Shown here: piece after piece, positions 55,083 through 63,374 of the stretch
Layout: each line of letters opens with the position of its first letter
Numbering within the stretch: position 1 is the first letter of the stretch
Source of the DNA: Clostridioides difficile CD160
GTDB lineage: Bacteria > Bacillota > Clostridia > Peptostreptococcales > Peptostreptococcaceae
Length of the DNA stretch: 64,000 nucleotides
Direction of reading: 5' to 3'
Assembly: GCF_000449425.2 (NCBI RefSeq)
Contig: NZ_AVHW01000086.1
Coordinates: forward strand, 124,001 to 188,000
The notes under the pieces: model-generated
Told to the model about the DNA's origin: nothing
Seen by the model: the letters and a program-made list of their open reading frames with translations, nothing else
The model's database searches: none
Translations under genes and position numbers: made by a program

Positions 55083-55888
55083 TAATCTGCAAACCTCCAT
55101 CTACAAAGGATTTTATTTACAAACTTTAATACTCTATCTATTATAAATCCTATTAAAGCTGCAAATATCATAAGCCCAATTAATACATCTGTATGCATTA
55201 ACGTTTGAGCTTGTACCATTGAGTAACCGAGACCGGCACTCGTAGCTATAAACTCAGCTCAGATAACAGACATCCATCCTGTACTTATAGCAATTCTCGA
55301 ACCAGTTAATATATCAGGAAGAGACGCTGGTACTATTACGTTTGTAAATATCACAATTGGTGATGCTCCCATACTTCTAGCCGCATTATAATAATCTTTT
55401 GATATTGCTCTTACACCTTGAATAGTATTTAAGATTATAGGAAAAACGCCTGAAAAAGCTATTAAAAATATTGTTGGCCCATCTCCTATACCAAACCATA
55501 CTATAGTAAGAGGCACCCATGCCATTATAGGAACCTGTCTTACAGAATCTACTACTGGAGATAAAACTTTTTCAAAAGTTTTAGAAAATCCCATGATAAA
55601 TCCTATTGGAAGTCCAAACAATAGTGCATACATAAAACCTTTAAGTACTCTCTGTAATGTTATAAAAAGATTAGTAACTGTCTCTATATCTGTTATGCAA
55701 TAAAAGAAACCTTTTATTACATCTACTGGCATTGGAAGTAGTAAAGAACTTCCTATATCTTTCGCTGCAAAATGCCAAACTGAAAATATAATGACTAAGA
55801 GTATTATCTTATATAAAATATCCATACCACTATCAGATTTTTTCTTAGTTAATTTATCTATTTTATCTTTAGAAATTTTAATTTCCAA
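55082..55888 (-). CDS. saoP: ABC transporter permease with an in-frame Sec codon
   Basis: A 268-residue SsuC/TauC-type inner membrane protein with about six helices. Its frame meets TGA at 55259-55261 (residue 210) in G-W-M-S-V-I-U-A-E-F-I-A-T-S-A-G-L-G-Y, a region that in ordinary SsuC reads W-x-x-x-V-A-A-E-M-x-x-x-S-x-G-L-G. Family similarity continues on both sides of the TGA, and the last helix follows it, so read-through as selenocysteine is the best reading. A hairpin follows the codon. It begins with TTG, overlapping the previous gene by 31 bases, behind GGAGGAAATAAGAAA. A Sec residue inside a membrane permease is very unusual. Confidence 0.85.
55221..55255 (-). promoter_or_regulatory. 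Candidate SECIS hairpin of saoP
   Basis: A nested stem (GAGT with ACTC, inside it CGAG with CTCG around TGCCGGT) starts 3-6 bases after the Sec codon. Confidence 0.5.
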
Positions 55889-56646
55889 TTTCTTATTTCC
55901 TCCATATCTATATTTCTTATATTCTTGTACTGTTTCAGTGCTTTTTTAAATGTAGCTTCATTATTTAAAGCATCAACACTTTTATTGTAAAGTTTTATAA
56001 AATCACTATATCCTTTACTTTTTTTAAATTCTTTGCTTACAACTAATACATAAGTATCATAATCACCTAATTCAGTTGTAGGTTTTCTTATTCCTTCTAA
56101 TCCGATTGATTTTATACAGTCCATTACAACACCATCTACTAGATTGCTTTCTAATCCATATGCTAATGCAGTCCCTAATAACGGAGATATTTCTACATTT
56201 CCATAGTATTTCTTCACTAATTCTGATTGGTAATTTCTATTTTGAATGATTCCAATTCTTTTGGGATTACTCTTACTTAATAAAAATATATCTGAATTTT
56301 GAACTACTGTACCAACAATTTCAAATCCACTAGTTGCATTTACATACTGTTTTGCTGCATCTTTACATATGATTGCTATATCTATTTCCTCTGAACTCAG
56401 AGCCCATTGCATTGTACTTGCTCAGCAATCATTAATTGTAAAAGTATCCATTATATCACTTACTTTTATATTTTCAAAGTAGTCCCTATTTACCATATAA
56501 TTTATTACAAAACCAGAGGTATCATCAGATACCCCTATTCTTAGTTTGCCTTCTATTTCTTCTTTATCTTCAAAATTAAAAAATATTATAAATATACTTC
56601 CCAAAATAATAATAAAAAGTATTATTATATTTTTTATATTCTCCAT
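55858..56646 (-). CDS. saoB: Substrate-binding-like membrane-anchored selenoprotein
   Basis: A 262-residue protein with one N-terminal membrane helix (about residues 5-24) and a periplasmic-binding-type fold related to nitrate/sulfonate binding proteins (K-L-R-I-G-V-S-D-D-T-S-G-F near the start, D-G-V-V-M-D-C-I in the later half). The frame meets TGA at 56422-56424 (residue 75) in T-I-N-D-C-U-A-S-T-M-Q-W-A-L, just before the typical helix of the binding fold, and continues for 187 residues in the same frame. The C-U pair could capture a soft metal. A hairpin with a GT-containing loop lies 22 bases after the TGA. The gene symbol is assigned from memory and may belong to the other binding protein. 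Confidence 0.85.
56389..56402 (-). promoter_or_regulatory. Candidate SECIS hairpin of saoB
   Basis: CTCTG-AGTT-CAGAG, five perfect pairs with a G-T in the loop, starting about 20 bases after the Sec codon. Confidence 0.55.
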
Positions 56647-56650
56647 TTAT

Positions 56651-57742
56651 TTATAATACCTTTGCTTTCCAATCTTCATAACTCATACCTTCAGGAAACT
56701 CTGGATTAACTTTTTCTTTTATAAATTTATCAAAATCATCTGCTCCACAAGAATCCAATAAGCTCGTATCAATTGTATCTTCATATTTAGGTATATCATC
56801 TAATGCTTTTAAATCTTTATACATTTGTAAATTATTTTTATATTCTTCTCCTGTAACTTTCCAAGTAAGCGTTCTACCTTCTCCAACTGTCTTTTTATAA
56901 ATAGTTCTAAGTGCAACTTCTTCTTCTACATTATAATATTTTGCAAATATCTTAGCAGCTTCAGCTGGATTTGTATATATGTATTCTATTGCTTTTGTAT
57001 GAGCCAAAACCAATTTTTTTGCTAAATCTGGATGTTCTTTTATAAAGTTTTTGTTTAATGAGAATGAACAACAGTTATATTCTTTACCATTAGCTTTTTC
57101 TTTATATTGAGTAGATGCTATTATTTTTCCTGCACCATCATTTTCAGCTACAGAACCCCAAGGGTCGCAAGATGTAAAAGCTTGTATTTTTCCAGTTTTA
57201 AGAGCTAAATATTTATCTTTGTCTGAATCCATATTTACAATTTCATATTTTGATGGGTCAGTTGGTAGACCTGTTTCTGGCCCATAATCACTTGTCCATA
57301 AAAAATCACTCATGTCTGTTGCAATTTTTTTACCTACTAAATCTTTAGGTTCTTTTATATCTTTTGAAACTATTAAGTATTCAGAACCTCCAGTATGATT
57401 GTTAGCTGCTATTGTTATTGGTGAACCCTTAGGTATAGCTCCCACTAGACCTTTTGTCCCTATATAACCAGCATCCATTTTTCCTGCTGCCATAGCTTCA
57501 GGAACTTTACCATTTCCGACAGTTTTTACATTAAGACCTAAATCCTTATATATTCCAGCTGCTTCTGCTACTGGTCCAGCAGTCATATGGTCACAGTTAT
57601 AATACCCTACTGTTATTGTATAATCATCCTTTCCAGCTTTTGCTTCTTCTTTCTCTTTTGGTTTACTACTACAGCCTGTTAGTATAGATGCCCCCATTAC
57701 ACTAACTAAGATTAATGCTTGAATCTTCTTAGATACTCTCAT
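56651..57742 (-). CDS. ABC transporter substrate-binding lipoprotein (NMT1/SsuA-like)
   Basis: A 363-residue lipoprotein with lipobox I-L-T-G-C and residues about 40-360 in the NMT1/SsuA family (V-G-Y-Y-N-C-D-H-M, G-L-N-V-K-T-V-G-N-G-K-V, D-P-W-G-S). The many cysteines at places that would face the ligand are unusual: N-C-D-H, T-S-C-D-P-W, Y-N-C-C-S-F and D-S-C-G-A. They suggest a thiophilic ligand such as a metal or organometal. It lies between the Cys-Cys protein and the Sec-containing binding protein. It has no Sec codon. Confidence 0.87.
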   Translation of the reverse strand: MRVSKKIQALILVSVMGASILTGCSSKPKEKEEAKAGKDDYTITVGYYNCDHMTAGPVAEAAGIYKDLGLNVKTVGNGKVPEAMAAGKMDAGYIGTKGLVGAIPKGSPITIAANNHTGGSEYLIVSKDIKEPKDLVGKKIATDMSDFLWTSDYGPETGLPTDPSKYEIVNMDSDKDKYLALKTGKIQAFTSCDPWGSVAENDGAGKIIASTQYKEKANGKEYNCCSFSLNKNFIKEHPDLAKKLVLAHTKAIEYIYTNPAEAAKIFAKYYNVEEEVALRTIYKKTVGEGRTLTWKVTGEEYKNNLQMYKDLKALDDIPKYEDTIDTSLLDSCGADDFDKFIKEKVNPEFPEGMSYEDWKAKVL

Positions 57743-57776
57743 CTAAATTTCCCACCTTTGTGTATTATTTTTATTT

Positions 57777-58235
57777 TTAACAACATTTGTCCATATCTTC
57801 TCCAAATAAATCAACAAACTTGTTGCCTTCTACCCTATAAATTGCATACCCTACATTACCATTCTTAGAACCTGACACTATTACTTCTATTGGTGGTTTA
57901 TCATCAATATTTTTAAAAGTTATGGTTTGATTCTCTATAGGTGCTGGTATTGGTTTTGTTATATAATGGCTGTTTTTATCAGAAACTACCACTACCATTT
58001 CATTTGAATTATTACCTTTTTTATATATAACTACTAAATCTTTTTCTCCATCATTATTTAAATCTTCTTCAGCACAAGTTATTATATCTTCTTTATAATT
58101 TTTTCTAAAATACTCTAATGTTTCTTTATTCACATTTGGAATAGAGGCATCTTCTTTAAGGTTATCATCCACTATTTTTGATAAAACTATTAATGCAACT
58201 ACTACACAGGATATTATAACTATCTTTTTAAGCAT
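57777..58235 (-). CDS. saoC: Membrane-anchored protein ending in Cys-Cys
   Basis: A 152-residue protein with an N-terminal signal anchor (about residues 4-22) and an external domain with D-L-N-N-D-G-E-K-D-L-V-V (EF-hand/FG-GAP-like pattern). It ends in M-D-K-C-C-stop, i.e. a vicinal cysteine pair at the free C-terminus, well placed to hand over a thiophilic ion. This matches the protein type I remember as Cys-Cys-COOH (seleno)protein SaoC, in which one Cys can be Sec. Its start overlaps the end of the permease gene by 8 bases. Confidence 0.82.
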   Translation of the reverse strand: MLKKIVIISCVVVALIVLSKIVDDNLKEDASIPNVNKETLEYFRKNYKEDIITCAEEDLNNDGEKDLVVIYKKGNNSNEMVVVVSDKNSHYITKPIPAPIENQTITFKNIDDKPPIEVIVSGSKNGNVGYAIYRVEGNKFVDLFGEDMDKCC

Positions 58236-59313
58236 TATTCCCTATGACCTCTTTCATCTTTGGTATTATTGATTTAAATGCAAATAAAATAATTAAAATT
58301 GTACATACATATTCAAAACTATCTGGTATATTTAACATTAGTTTATTTGCCAACTGTATTGAAGAATTTGTTGTATCTAAATTTACTGAATTGTTGTTTA
58401 CTAAGAGTAAATTTGTTATGTATCCAATTATTATTGAGGATAATGTCAAAGTTACTGAATATATAATAACAGTCCTTTTTCCAATGAGTTTAAACATACT
58501 TATAAGCTCTGGTAAATTTGTAGCTGCACCAGCTATTAGAAATGTTATCGCTATCCCAGGAGATGCTCCACTTGCAACAAGAGCTGCTATAAATGGAATA
58601 TGTCCTACTGCACATACATACATAACACATGCAAGTATTGCTATACTTCCAAGTGATAGCAAACCTGGATTCCCCAAATATTTTTGAATTATACTATTTG
58701 GAAAAATTGTTGTTATAAAACCTGCAAAAAGCATTCCCATTACTACATATTTACTAATGGTAAGAGCTAACTCTCCAAAAGACCACTTAAGCCCATCAAT
58801 CATATTTTCTAGAAAACTTCTTTTTTCTTCTTCTAATTCTATTACATCTTCATCTGAATCATTATGCAAAGATAATTCTTCTTTTCCAAAGCAGTTTCCC
58901 AAAAATCCTACTAAAAATGGTACTAAAAAACCAGATATTAGATAAATAGTTGTAACTTTAGGTCCTAAAAGACCTAGACAAAGAACTACAGCTATTGGGT
59001 TTATTATTGGAGTTGATGTCATAAAAGCAAGTACTGGTCCTAAATATGCTCCTGAATAATACATGCTTATACCAAGTGGTATTACCCCACAACTACATAT
59101 TGGTAAAAACATTCCTGATATAGTACTTTTAATCAAAGAAGAAAATTTCTTATTTCCAAGTTGTTTTTGAAACCTTTTTGGAGTTAAAACATTGTGGAGT
59201 ATACCTGCCAATATGAAACTTATCATAAGCCATCCTGATGCTCCATTCAATGTAACTATAGAAGCTACTATCGTCTCTTTAACTCCATTTAAAACAATTT
59301 CTAATATATTCAT
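58228..59313 (-). CDS. saoE: COG0701 (DUF318/ArsP-like) permease of the Sao operon
   Basis: A 361-residue membrane protein with about eight helices and the family signature P-I-C-S-C-G-V-I-P-L-G, later T-S-T-P-I-I-N-P-I-A-V and C-A-V-G-H-I-P-F. It has a long charged cytoplasmic loop (about residues 145-175). It is the likely efflux partner of the operon, as the homologue ArsP exports organoarsenicals. The other copy in the window (39747-40763) belongs to an arsR operon. Confidence 0.88.
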   Translation of the reverse strand: MNILEIVLNGVKETIVASIVTLNGASGWLMISFILAGILHNVLTPKRFQKQLGNKKFSSLIKSTISGMFLPICSCGVIPLGISMYYSGAYLGPVLAFMTSTPIINPIAVVLCLGLLGPKVTTIYLISGFLVPFLVGFLGNCFGKEELSLHNDSDEDVIELEEEKRSFLENMIDGLKWSFGELALTISKYVVMGMLFAGFITTIFPNSIIQKYLGNPGLLSLGSIAILACVMYVCAVGHIPFIAALVASGASPGIAITFLIAGAATNLPELISMFKLIGKRTVIIYSVTLTLSSIIIGYITNLLLVNNNSVNLDTTNSSIQLANKLMLNIPDSFEYVCTILIILFAFKSIIPKMKEVIGNNA

Positions 59314-59339
59314 TTTTGCTACTCCTAATTTTTAAACTT

Positions 59340-59597
59340 TTAACTATTATTTATAGCTTCTACTATTGCCTTTTCAATTGTATCTTTATTTAATCTGTCA
59401 TATTTCTTTTTCTGATTTATTATTAATGTTCCTTTTGTTATAATTCCATATTTTTTTACATATGAAAAATCTTTACCTGCCTGATACAGTTTCACTTCCA
59501 ATTTATCAGTATATTTTTCTGACATTTTTTTTATAAACACTCCATGCTCATCACAAGATGGTCAAGTATTTATAAATTCAACTAAAACTTTAGACAT
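59340..59597 (-). CDS. saoT: Thioredoxin-like selenoprotein with U-P-S-C active site
   Basis: An 85-residue thioredoxin-like protein. It starts at 59597 (M-S-K-V-L-V-E-F-I-N-T) behind AGGGGATG. The TGA at 59562-59564 (residue 12) gives T-U-P-S-C-D-E-H-G, a UxxC redox motif exactly where a thioredoxin has CxxC, followed by E-V-K-L-Y-Q-A-G and Y-G-I-I-T-K-G-T-L-I-I-N. Without Sec reading only an unsupported fragment beginning at 59540 would be called. The next gene, the permease, follows after 26 bases. Its role is probably to reduce the metal or the Cys/Sec pairs of the partner proteins. Confidence 0.88.
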
Positions 59598-59639
59598 TTG
59601 TTCATCCCCTACTCAAACAATTTATCCTTGACTTAAAAT

Positions 59640-59670
59640 AATCCACAGAAAATAAGTTTTCCCATGGATT
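59640..59670 (-). other. Stem-loop between saoD and saoT
   Basis: On the minus strand AATCCATGGGAAAA pairs with TTTTCTGTGGATT (with three wobble pairs) around CTTA. No T run follows, so it may be a processing or attenuation element rather than a terminator. Confidence 0.55.
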
Positions 59671-59685
59671 GTATACCAAACTGTT

Positions 59686-60018
59686 TTATAATGTTATGAC
59701 TTGGTCTACACCTGCACTACCTAAACAAGCATATAAGTTTGGAAAGCATCCAATCGTAGCCCCATCAACCAAGTTATTCTCTATACCTCTCTCTATAGCA
59801 CATTGGTCACAAGCCATTATTATCATATCCGTTTTTTTATGTAATTCACTTAGTTTTTCTCCTATTGGATTTCCTTTCGATAAGAATAATGTATTATCCA
59901 TAAAGAAAAACATCCCTAGAACATCTACTCCATGAGTTCCTTGTTCTAATTGTGGTATTATCATTTTGTCTAAAATCTTATGTACATTAGTACTATTAAA
60001 GATATATGCTACTTTCAT
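59686..60018 (-). CDS. saoD: DsrE-family protein of the Sao operon
   Basis: A 110-residue DsrE-like sulfur-carrier-fold protein. Cysteines are in C-D-Q-C-A and G-C-F-P-N-L-Y-A-C-L-G, with V-D-G-A-T-I-G between them. DsrE proteins carry persulfide sulfur; in this operon it may carry sulfur, selenium or a metal. The start at 60018 has GGAGGAATAAAA. It is the first gene of the operon. Confidence 0.8.
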   Translation of the reverse strand: MKVAYIFNSTNVHKILDKMIIPQLEQGTHGVDVLGMFFFMDNTLFLSKGNPIGEKLSELHKKTDMIIMACDQCAIERGIENNLVDGATIGCFPNLYACLGSAGVDQVITL

Positions 60019-60204
60019 TTTTATTCCTCCATCCATTTTTTTCCTAAATTTTATACAAATTTTTACATATACAATTATATTATAAGTTCTTCTATATTTA
60101 TATGTAAAATAGATAATAGCTATATCATTAAAAGTATATATAGTATTTATCTATATTTATTAAATTATTGATTAACATTTTTCTATTCTTATTAATTTTA
60201 ATAA

Positions 60205-60251
60205 ATAAAAAATAGACTCCTTAAACTTATCAAGTAAATTTAGGGAGTCTA
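60205..60251 (-). terminator. Terminator of the nad operon
   Basis: On the minus strand ATAGACTCCCTAAATTTAC pairs with a matching arm ending GGAGTCTAT (some wobble pairs), followed by TTTTTTATTT. It lies 30 bases after the nadC stop and separates the nad and Sao operons. Confidence 0.85.
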
Positions 60252-60280
60252 TCTTAATTAAATTTATATCAATATCAAAT

Positions 60281-61117
60281 TTATATATTTCTCAGATTTT
60301 TCATACTTATATCGAGAGCTTTGACAGAATGTGTAAGTGCTCCTACAGAAACAACATCCACTCCAATTTTTCCTATAGATTCTATGGTATCTAAATTCAC
60401 ATTTCCAGAAAATTCTACAATGGCTCTTCCATTTATAATATCTACAGCTTGTTTTGCCATTTCTAAGCTCATATTATCCAACATTATTATATCTGCTTTT
60501 GCTTCTAGAGCTTCTTTTACCATATCTAATGTTTCCACTTCTACTTCTATTTTTCTGACAAAGGAAGTGTTTTTTCTAGCTAGTTCAACTGCATTTTTAA
60601 CACCACCAGCAGCTCCAATATGGTTGTCTTTAAGCAATATTCCATCAGATAAATTAAATCTATGATTACATCCTCCACCTACTTTGACAGAATATTTATC
60701 TAATATTCTAAGATTAGGTATCGTTTTTCTACTATCTAACAACTTTGTATTTGTACCTTCAAGCTTTTCAACATATTTACTAGTAGTAGTAGCTATACCA
60801 CTCATTCTCTGTAAATAATTTAATGCTACACGTTCTCCTACAAGTAAATTTCTAGTATTCCCAGTTAATACAGCTATCTTTTCGCGATTTTTTACTTTAT
60901 CACCATCATTTTTATATAACTCTACATCTACACTTCCAAGAATCTCAAACACTCTCTTAAATACACCTAAACCAGCTATTATACCATCTTGCTTACAAAT
61001 TAAATCTACAGTAGATTTAGAATTTTCATCCACAATAGAATTAGTTGTTATATCTTCACTTGGCACATCTTCTATTAAAGCATCCTGTATCATTCTATCA
61101 ATAATCAAATAATTCAT
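60281..61117 (-). CDS. nadC: Nicotinate-nucleotide pyrophosphorylase (quinolinate phosphoribosyltransferase)
   Basis: A 278-residue enzyme converting quinolinate and PRPP to nicotinate mononucleotide. Motifs are R-M-S-G-I-A-T-T-T, D-S-R-K-T-I-P-N-L-R, K-V-G-G-G-C-N-H-R and I-L-L-K-D-N-H-I. The start at 61117 follows GTGAGGA and overlaps the end of nadB by 20 bases; an upstream start at 61144 lacks support. Confidence 0.94.
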   Translation of the reverse strand: MNYLIIDRMIQDALIEDVPSEDITTNSIVDENSKSTVDLICKQDGIIAGLGVFKRVFEILGSVDVELYKNDGDKVKNREKIAVLTGNTRNLLVGERVALNYLQRMSGIATTTSKYVEKLEGTNTKLLDSRKTIPNLRILDKYSVKVGGGCNHRFNLSDGILLKDNHIGAAGGVKNAVELARKNTSFVRKIEVEVETLDMVKEALEAKADIIMLDNMSLEMAKQAVDIINGRAIVEFSGNVNLDTIESIGKIGVDVVSVGALTHSVKALDISMKNLRNI

Positions 61118-62399
61118 CGCCAAAATCCTCACTTGTTCTTTCAATTTCTTTTATAACTAATATTCTATTCTCTTTTTTTATCTTTTCTATATCTATGTCC
61201 ATATCTGGTATATCTATAAATTTAACTTTTATATTGTCCATAACTGAGTTTATATTTTTGGCTGCTCTCTTTGAAAATACAAGTCCTTCAAGTAAAGAGT
61301 TACTTGCCAGTCTATTTGCTCCATGAACGCCTGTACAACTAATTTCACCAACTGCATATAAATTTTCCATAGATGTTTTTGAGTCCAAATCGACATGTAT
61401 TCCGCCCATAAAGTAATGCTGTGCAGGTGATACTTTTATGTATTCTTTAGTTATATCTGTTCCTCTAGCTAGACATTCATTGTAAATAAAAGAAAATCTA
61501 TTAATTAAGTATTCACTACCTAAATGTGTTGCATCTAAATATACATAAGGTGAATTGTCTTTTTCCATTTGTTCAAAAATAGCTTTTGAAACTACATCTC
61601 TAGGAAGAAGTTCATCGACAAATCTTTCCTTATTTTTATTTAAAAGTTTAGCTCCCTCTCCTCTTAGTGATTCAGATATAAGCATTCTCCTACCTTCACT
61701 ATTCTCTTCATAGAAAGCTGTTGGATGTATTTGAATATACTCTAAGTTCTCTATTTTTATATCATTTCTTAAAGCTATAGCGATTCCATCACCTGTAAGG
61801 TGTCTTTGGTTAGTAGAGTTTTTAAAAAGCCCACCTATTCCACCTGTTGCTAAAACTACCACTTTTGAAAAAACATGAATCTCTTTTTGAGACTTAAAAA
61901 GTCTAGCTCCAATACACTTATTACCATCTTTTAATATATCTAAAAGATATGCATCTTCTATAAGAGTTATATTTTCTCTAGTTTTAGCTTCCTTTAATAA
62001 AGTCTTAAAAACAACCTCTCCAGTATTATCTTTACTATGAACTATTCTATTTACACTATGAGCTCCTTCTCTTGTGTAATCTATCTCTCCATTTTCTCTA
62101 TCTAAAGGCATGCCATAATCTACTATTTGTCCTACATTTTCAATAGATTCATCTGCAAGAACTTGTACTGCTTCAACTCTATTTTTATACTGTCCAGCCT
62201 TCATTGTATCTTCCACAAAAGACTCTATATCATCAATATTTCTAGCAGTTGAAATTCCCCCTTGTGCAAGATATGTATTATTGTTTTCAATTGTAGATTT
62301 TGATACTACTAATACATTTAAATTTTTTTCTAAATTTAATGCACAATATAATCCTGAAATACCACTTCCAACTATTAAAACATCTTGTTCTAAATTCAT
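61098..62399 (-). CDS. nadB: L-aspartate oxidase
   Basis: A 433-residue FAD enzyme oxidising aspartate to iminoaspartate. The FAD motif is I-V-G-S-G-I-S-G-L-Y, followed by N-N-T-Y-L-A-Q-G-G-I-S, E-G-A-H-S-V-N-R-I-V-H and G-V-H-G-A-N-R-L-A-S-N-S-L-L-E. It is shorter than E. coli NadB because the C-terminal helical domain is reduced. In an anaerobe fumarate is the likely electron acceptor. It lies between nadA and nadC. Confidence 0.94.
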   Translation of the reverse strand: MNLEQDVLIVGSGISGLYCALNLEKNLNVLVVSKSTIENNNTYLAQGGISTARNIDDIESFVEDTMKAGQYKNRVEAVQVLADESIENVGQIVDYGMPLDRENGEIDYTREGAHSVNRIVHSKDNTGEVVFKTLLKEAKTRENITLIEDAYLLDILKDGNKCIGARLFKSQKEIHVFSKVVVLATGGIGGLFKNSTNQRHLTGDGIAIALRNDIKIENLEYIQIHPTAFYEENSEGRRMLISESLRGEGAKLLNKNKERFVDELLPRDVVSKAIFEQMEKDNSPYVYLDATHLGSEYLINRFSFIYNECLARGTDITKEYIKVSPAQHYFMGGIHVDLDSKTSMENLYAVGEISCTGVHGANRLASNSLLEGLVFSKRAAKNINSVMDNIKVKFIDIPDMDIDIEKIKKENRILVIKEIERTSEDFGDELFDY

Positions 62400-62411
62400 A
62401 AGTCTATCCCT

Positions 62412-63326
62412 CTATCCTTCTGCTAATCTGTGCATATTAAGCAGTGAATTTAAAGCTTTTTCCATAATTTCATCTTCTACAGTAACTTCATTTTCCATAT
62501 TTTTAAGTGTACTGTATAAATTTTCTAATGTTGTCTTTTTCATATCCGTACATAGTATTCTTCCTCCAGGGATATAAAAGTTTTTATTAGGATTCTTTTT
62601 CTTTAATTCATGTAATATTCCTTCTTCAGTTGCTATTATAAAATTCTTATTTTCACTATTAGTAGCATATTTTATTATTCCTGATGTACTTCCTACATAA
62701 TCTCCTAAATCTCTTATTTCCTTTTTACATTCTGGATGTACCAATACTTCTGCATCTTTATACTTATCTTTTAATTCAATTATTTCTTCAGCCTTTATAT
62801 TGTTGTGGTATTTACAATATCCGTCCCAAAATATAAAGTCTTTATCTGGAAATTTCTCTGCAATATATCCTCCTAGGTTTTTATCTGGAAGGAATATAAT
62901 TTCTTTATTATCTATGTTTTCTAATATTTTAATTGCACTGGACGATGTAACGGAAACATCACAATGTGCCTTGACTTTAGCTGTAGAGTTTATATAACAT
63001 ACAACCAAAGCATTTGGATACTGTTGTTTTAGTTTTATCACGCCTTCTTCATCTACCATATCTGCCATAGCACATCCAGCGTTACTTACTGGCATTAATA
63101 CAGTTTTCTCAGGTGATAATATCTTAGCACTTTCTCCCATAAATCTTACCCCACAAAATACAACCACATCTTCTTTACAATCTCTAGCAATTTCACTTAA
63201 GTAATATGAGTCACCAACTGCATCTGCTAATTCTTGTATTTCTGGTGGTTGATAAAAATGGGCAAGTATTATTGCATTTTTTTCTTTCTTTAGCTCTTTG
63301 ATTTGATATGTTAAATCTTTATCCAT
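62412..63326 (-). CDS. nadA: Quinolinate synthase
   Basis: A 304-residue [4Fe-4S] enzyme condensing iminoaspartate with dihydroxyacetone phosphate. Recognisable elements are A-H-F-Y-Q-P-P-E-I-Q, F-C-G-V-R-F-M-G-E-S-A, H-P-E-C and the cysteine in G-R-I-L-C-T-D. It is the first gene of the nad operon, with a promoter and a palindrome just upstream. Confidence 0.95.
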   Translation of the reverse strand: MDKDLTYQIKELKKEKNAIILAHFYQPPEIQELADAVGDSYYLSEIARDCKEDVVVFCGVRFMGESAKILSPEKTVLMPVSNAGCAMADMVDEEGVIKLKQQYPNALVVCYINSTAKVKAHCDVSVTSSSAIKILENIDNKEIIFLPDKNLGGYIAEKFPDKDFIFWDGYCKYHNNIKAEEIIELKDKYKDAEVLVHPECKKEIRDLGDYVGSTSGIIKYATNSENKNFIIATEEGILHELKKKNPNKNFYIPGGRILCTDMKKTTLENLYSTLKNMENEVTVEDEIMEKALNSLLNMHRLAEG

Positions 63327-63352
63327 AATCGCACCGCTTTCTATATGTACTA

Positions 63353-63364
63353 GTGTATATACAC
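63353..63364. promoter_or_regulatory. GTGTATATACAC palindrome, probable NiaR-type operator
   Basis: A perfect 12-base palindrome that lies about 11-22 bases downstream of the -10 box of nadA. Niacin-responsive repressors commonly act at such sites upstream of nadABC; the identity of the protein is inference. Confidence 0.55.
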
Positions 63365-63374
63365 CTGTAAACTC

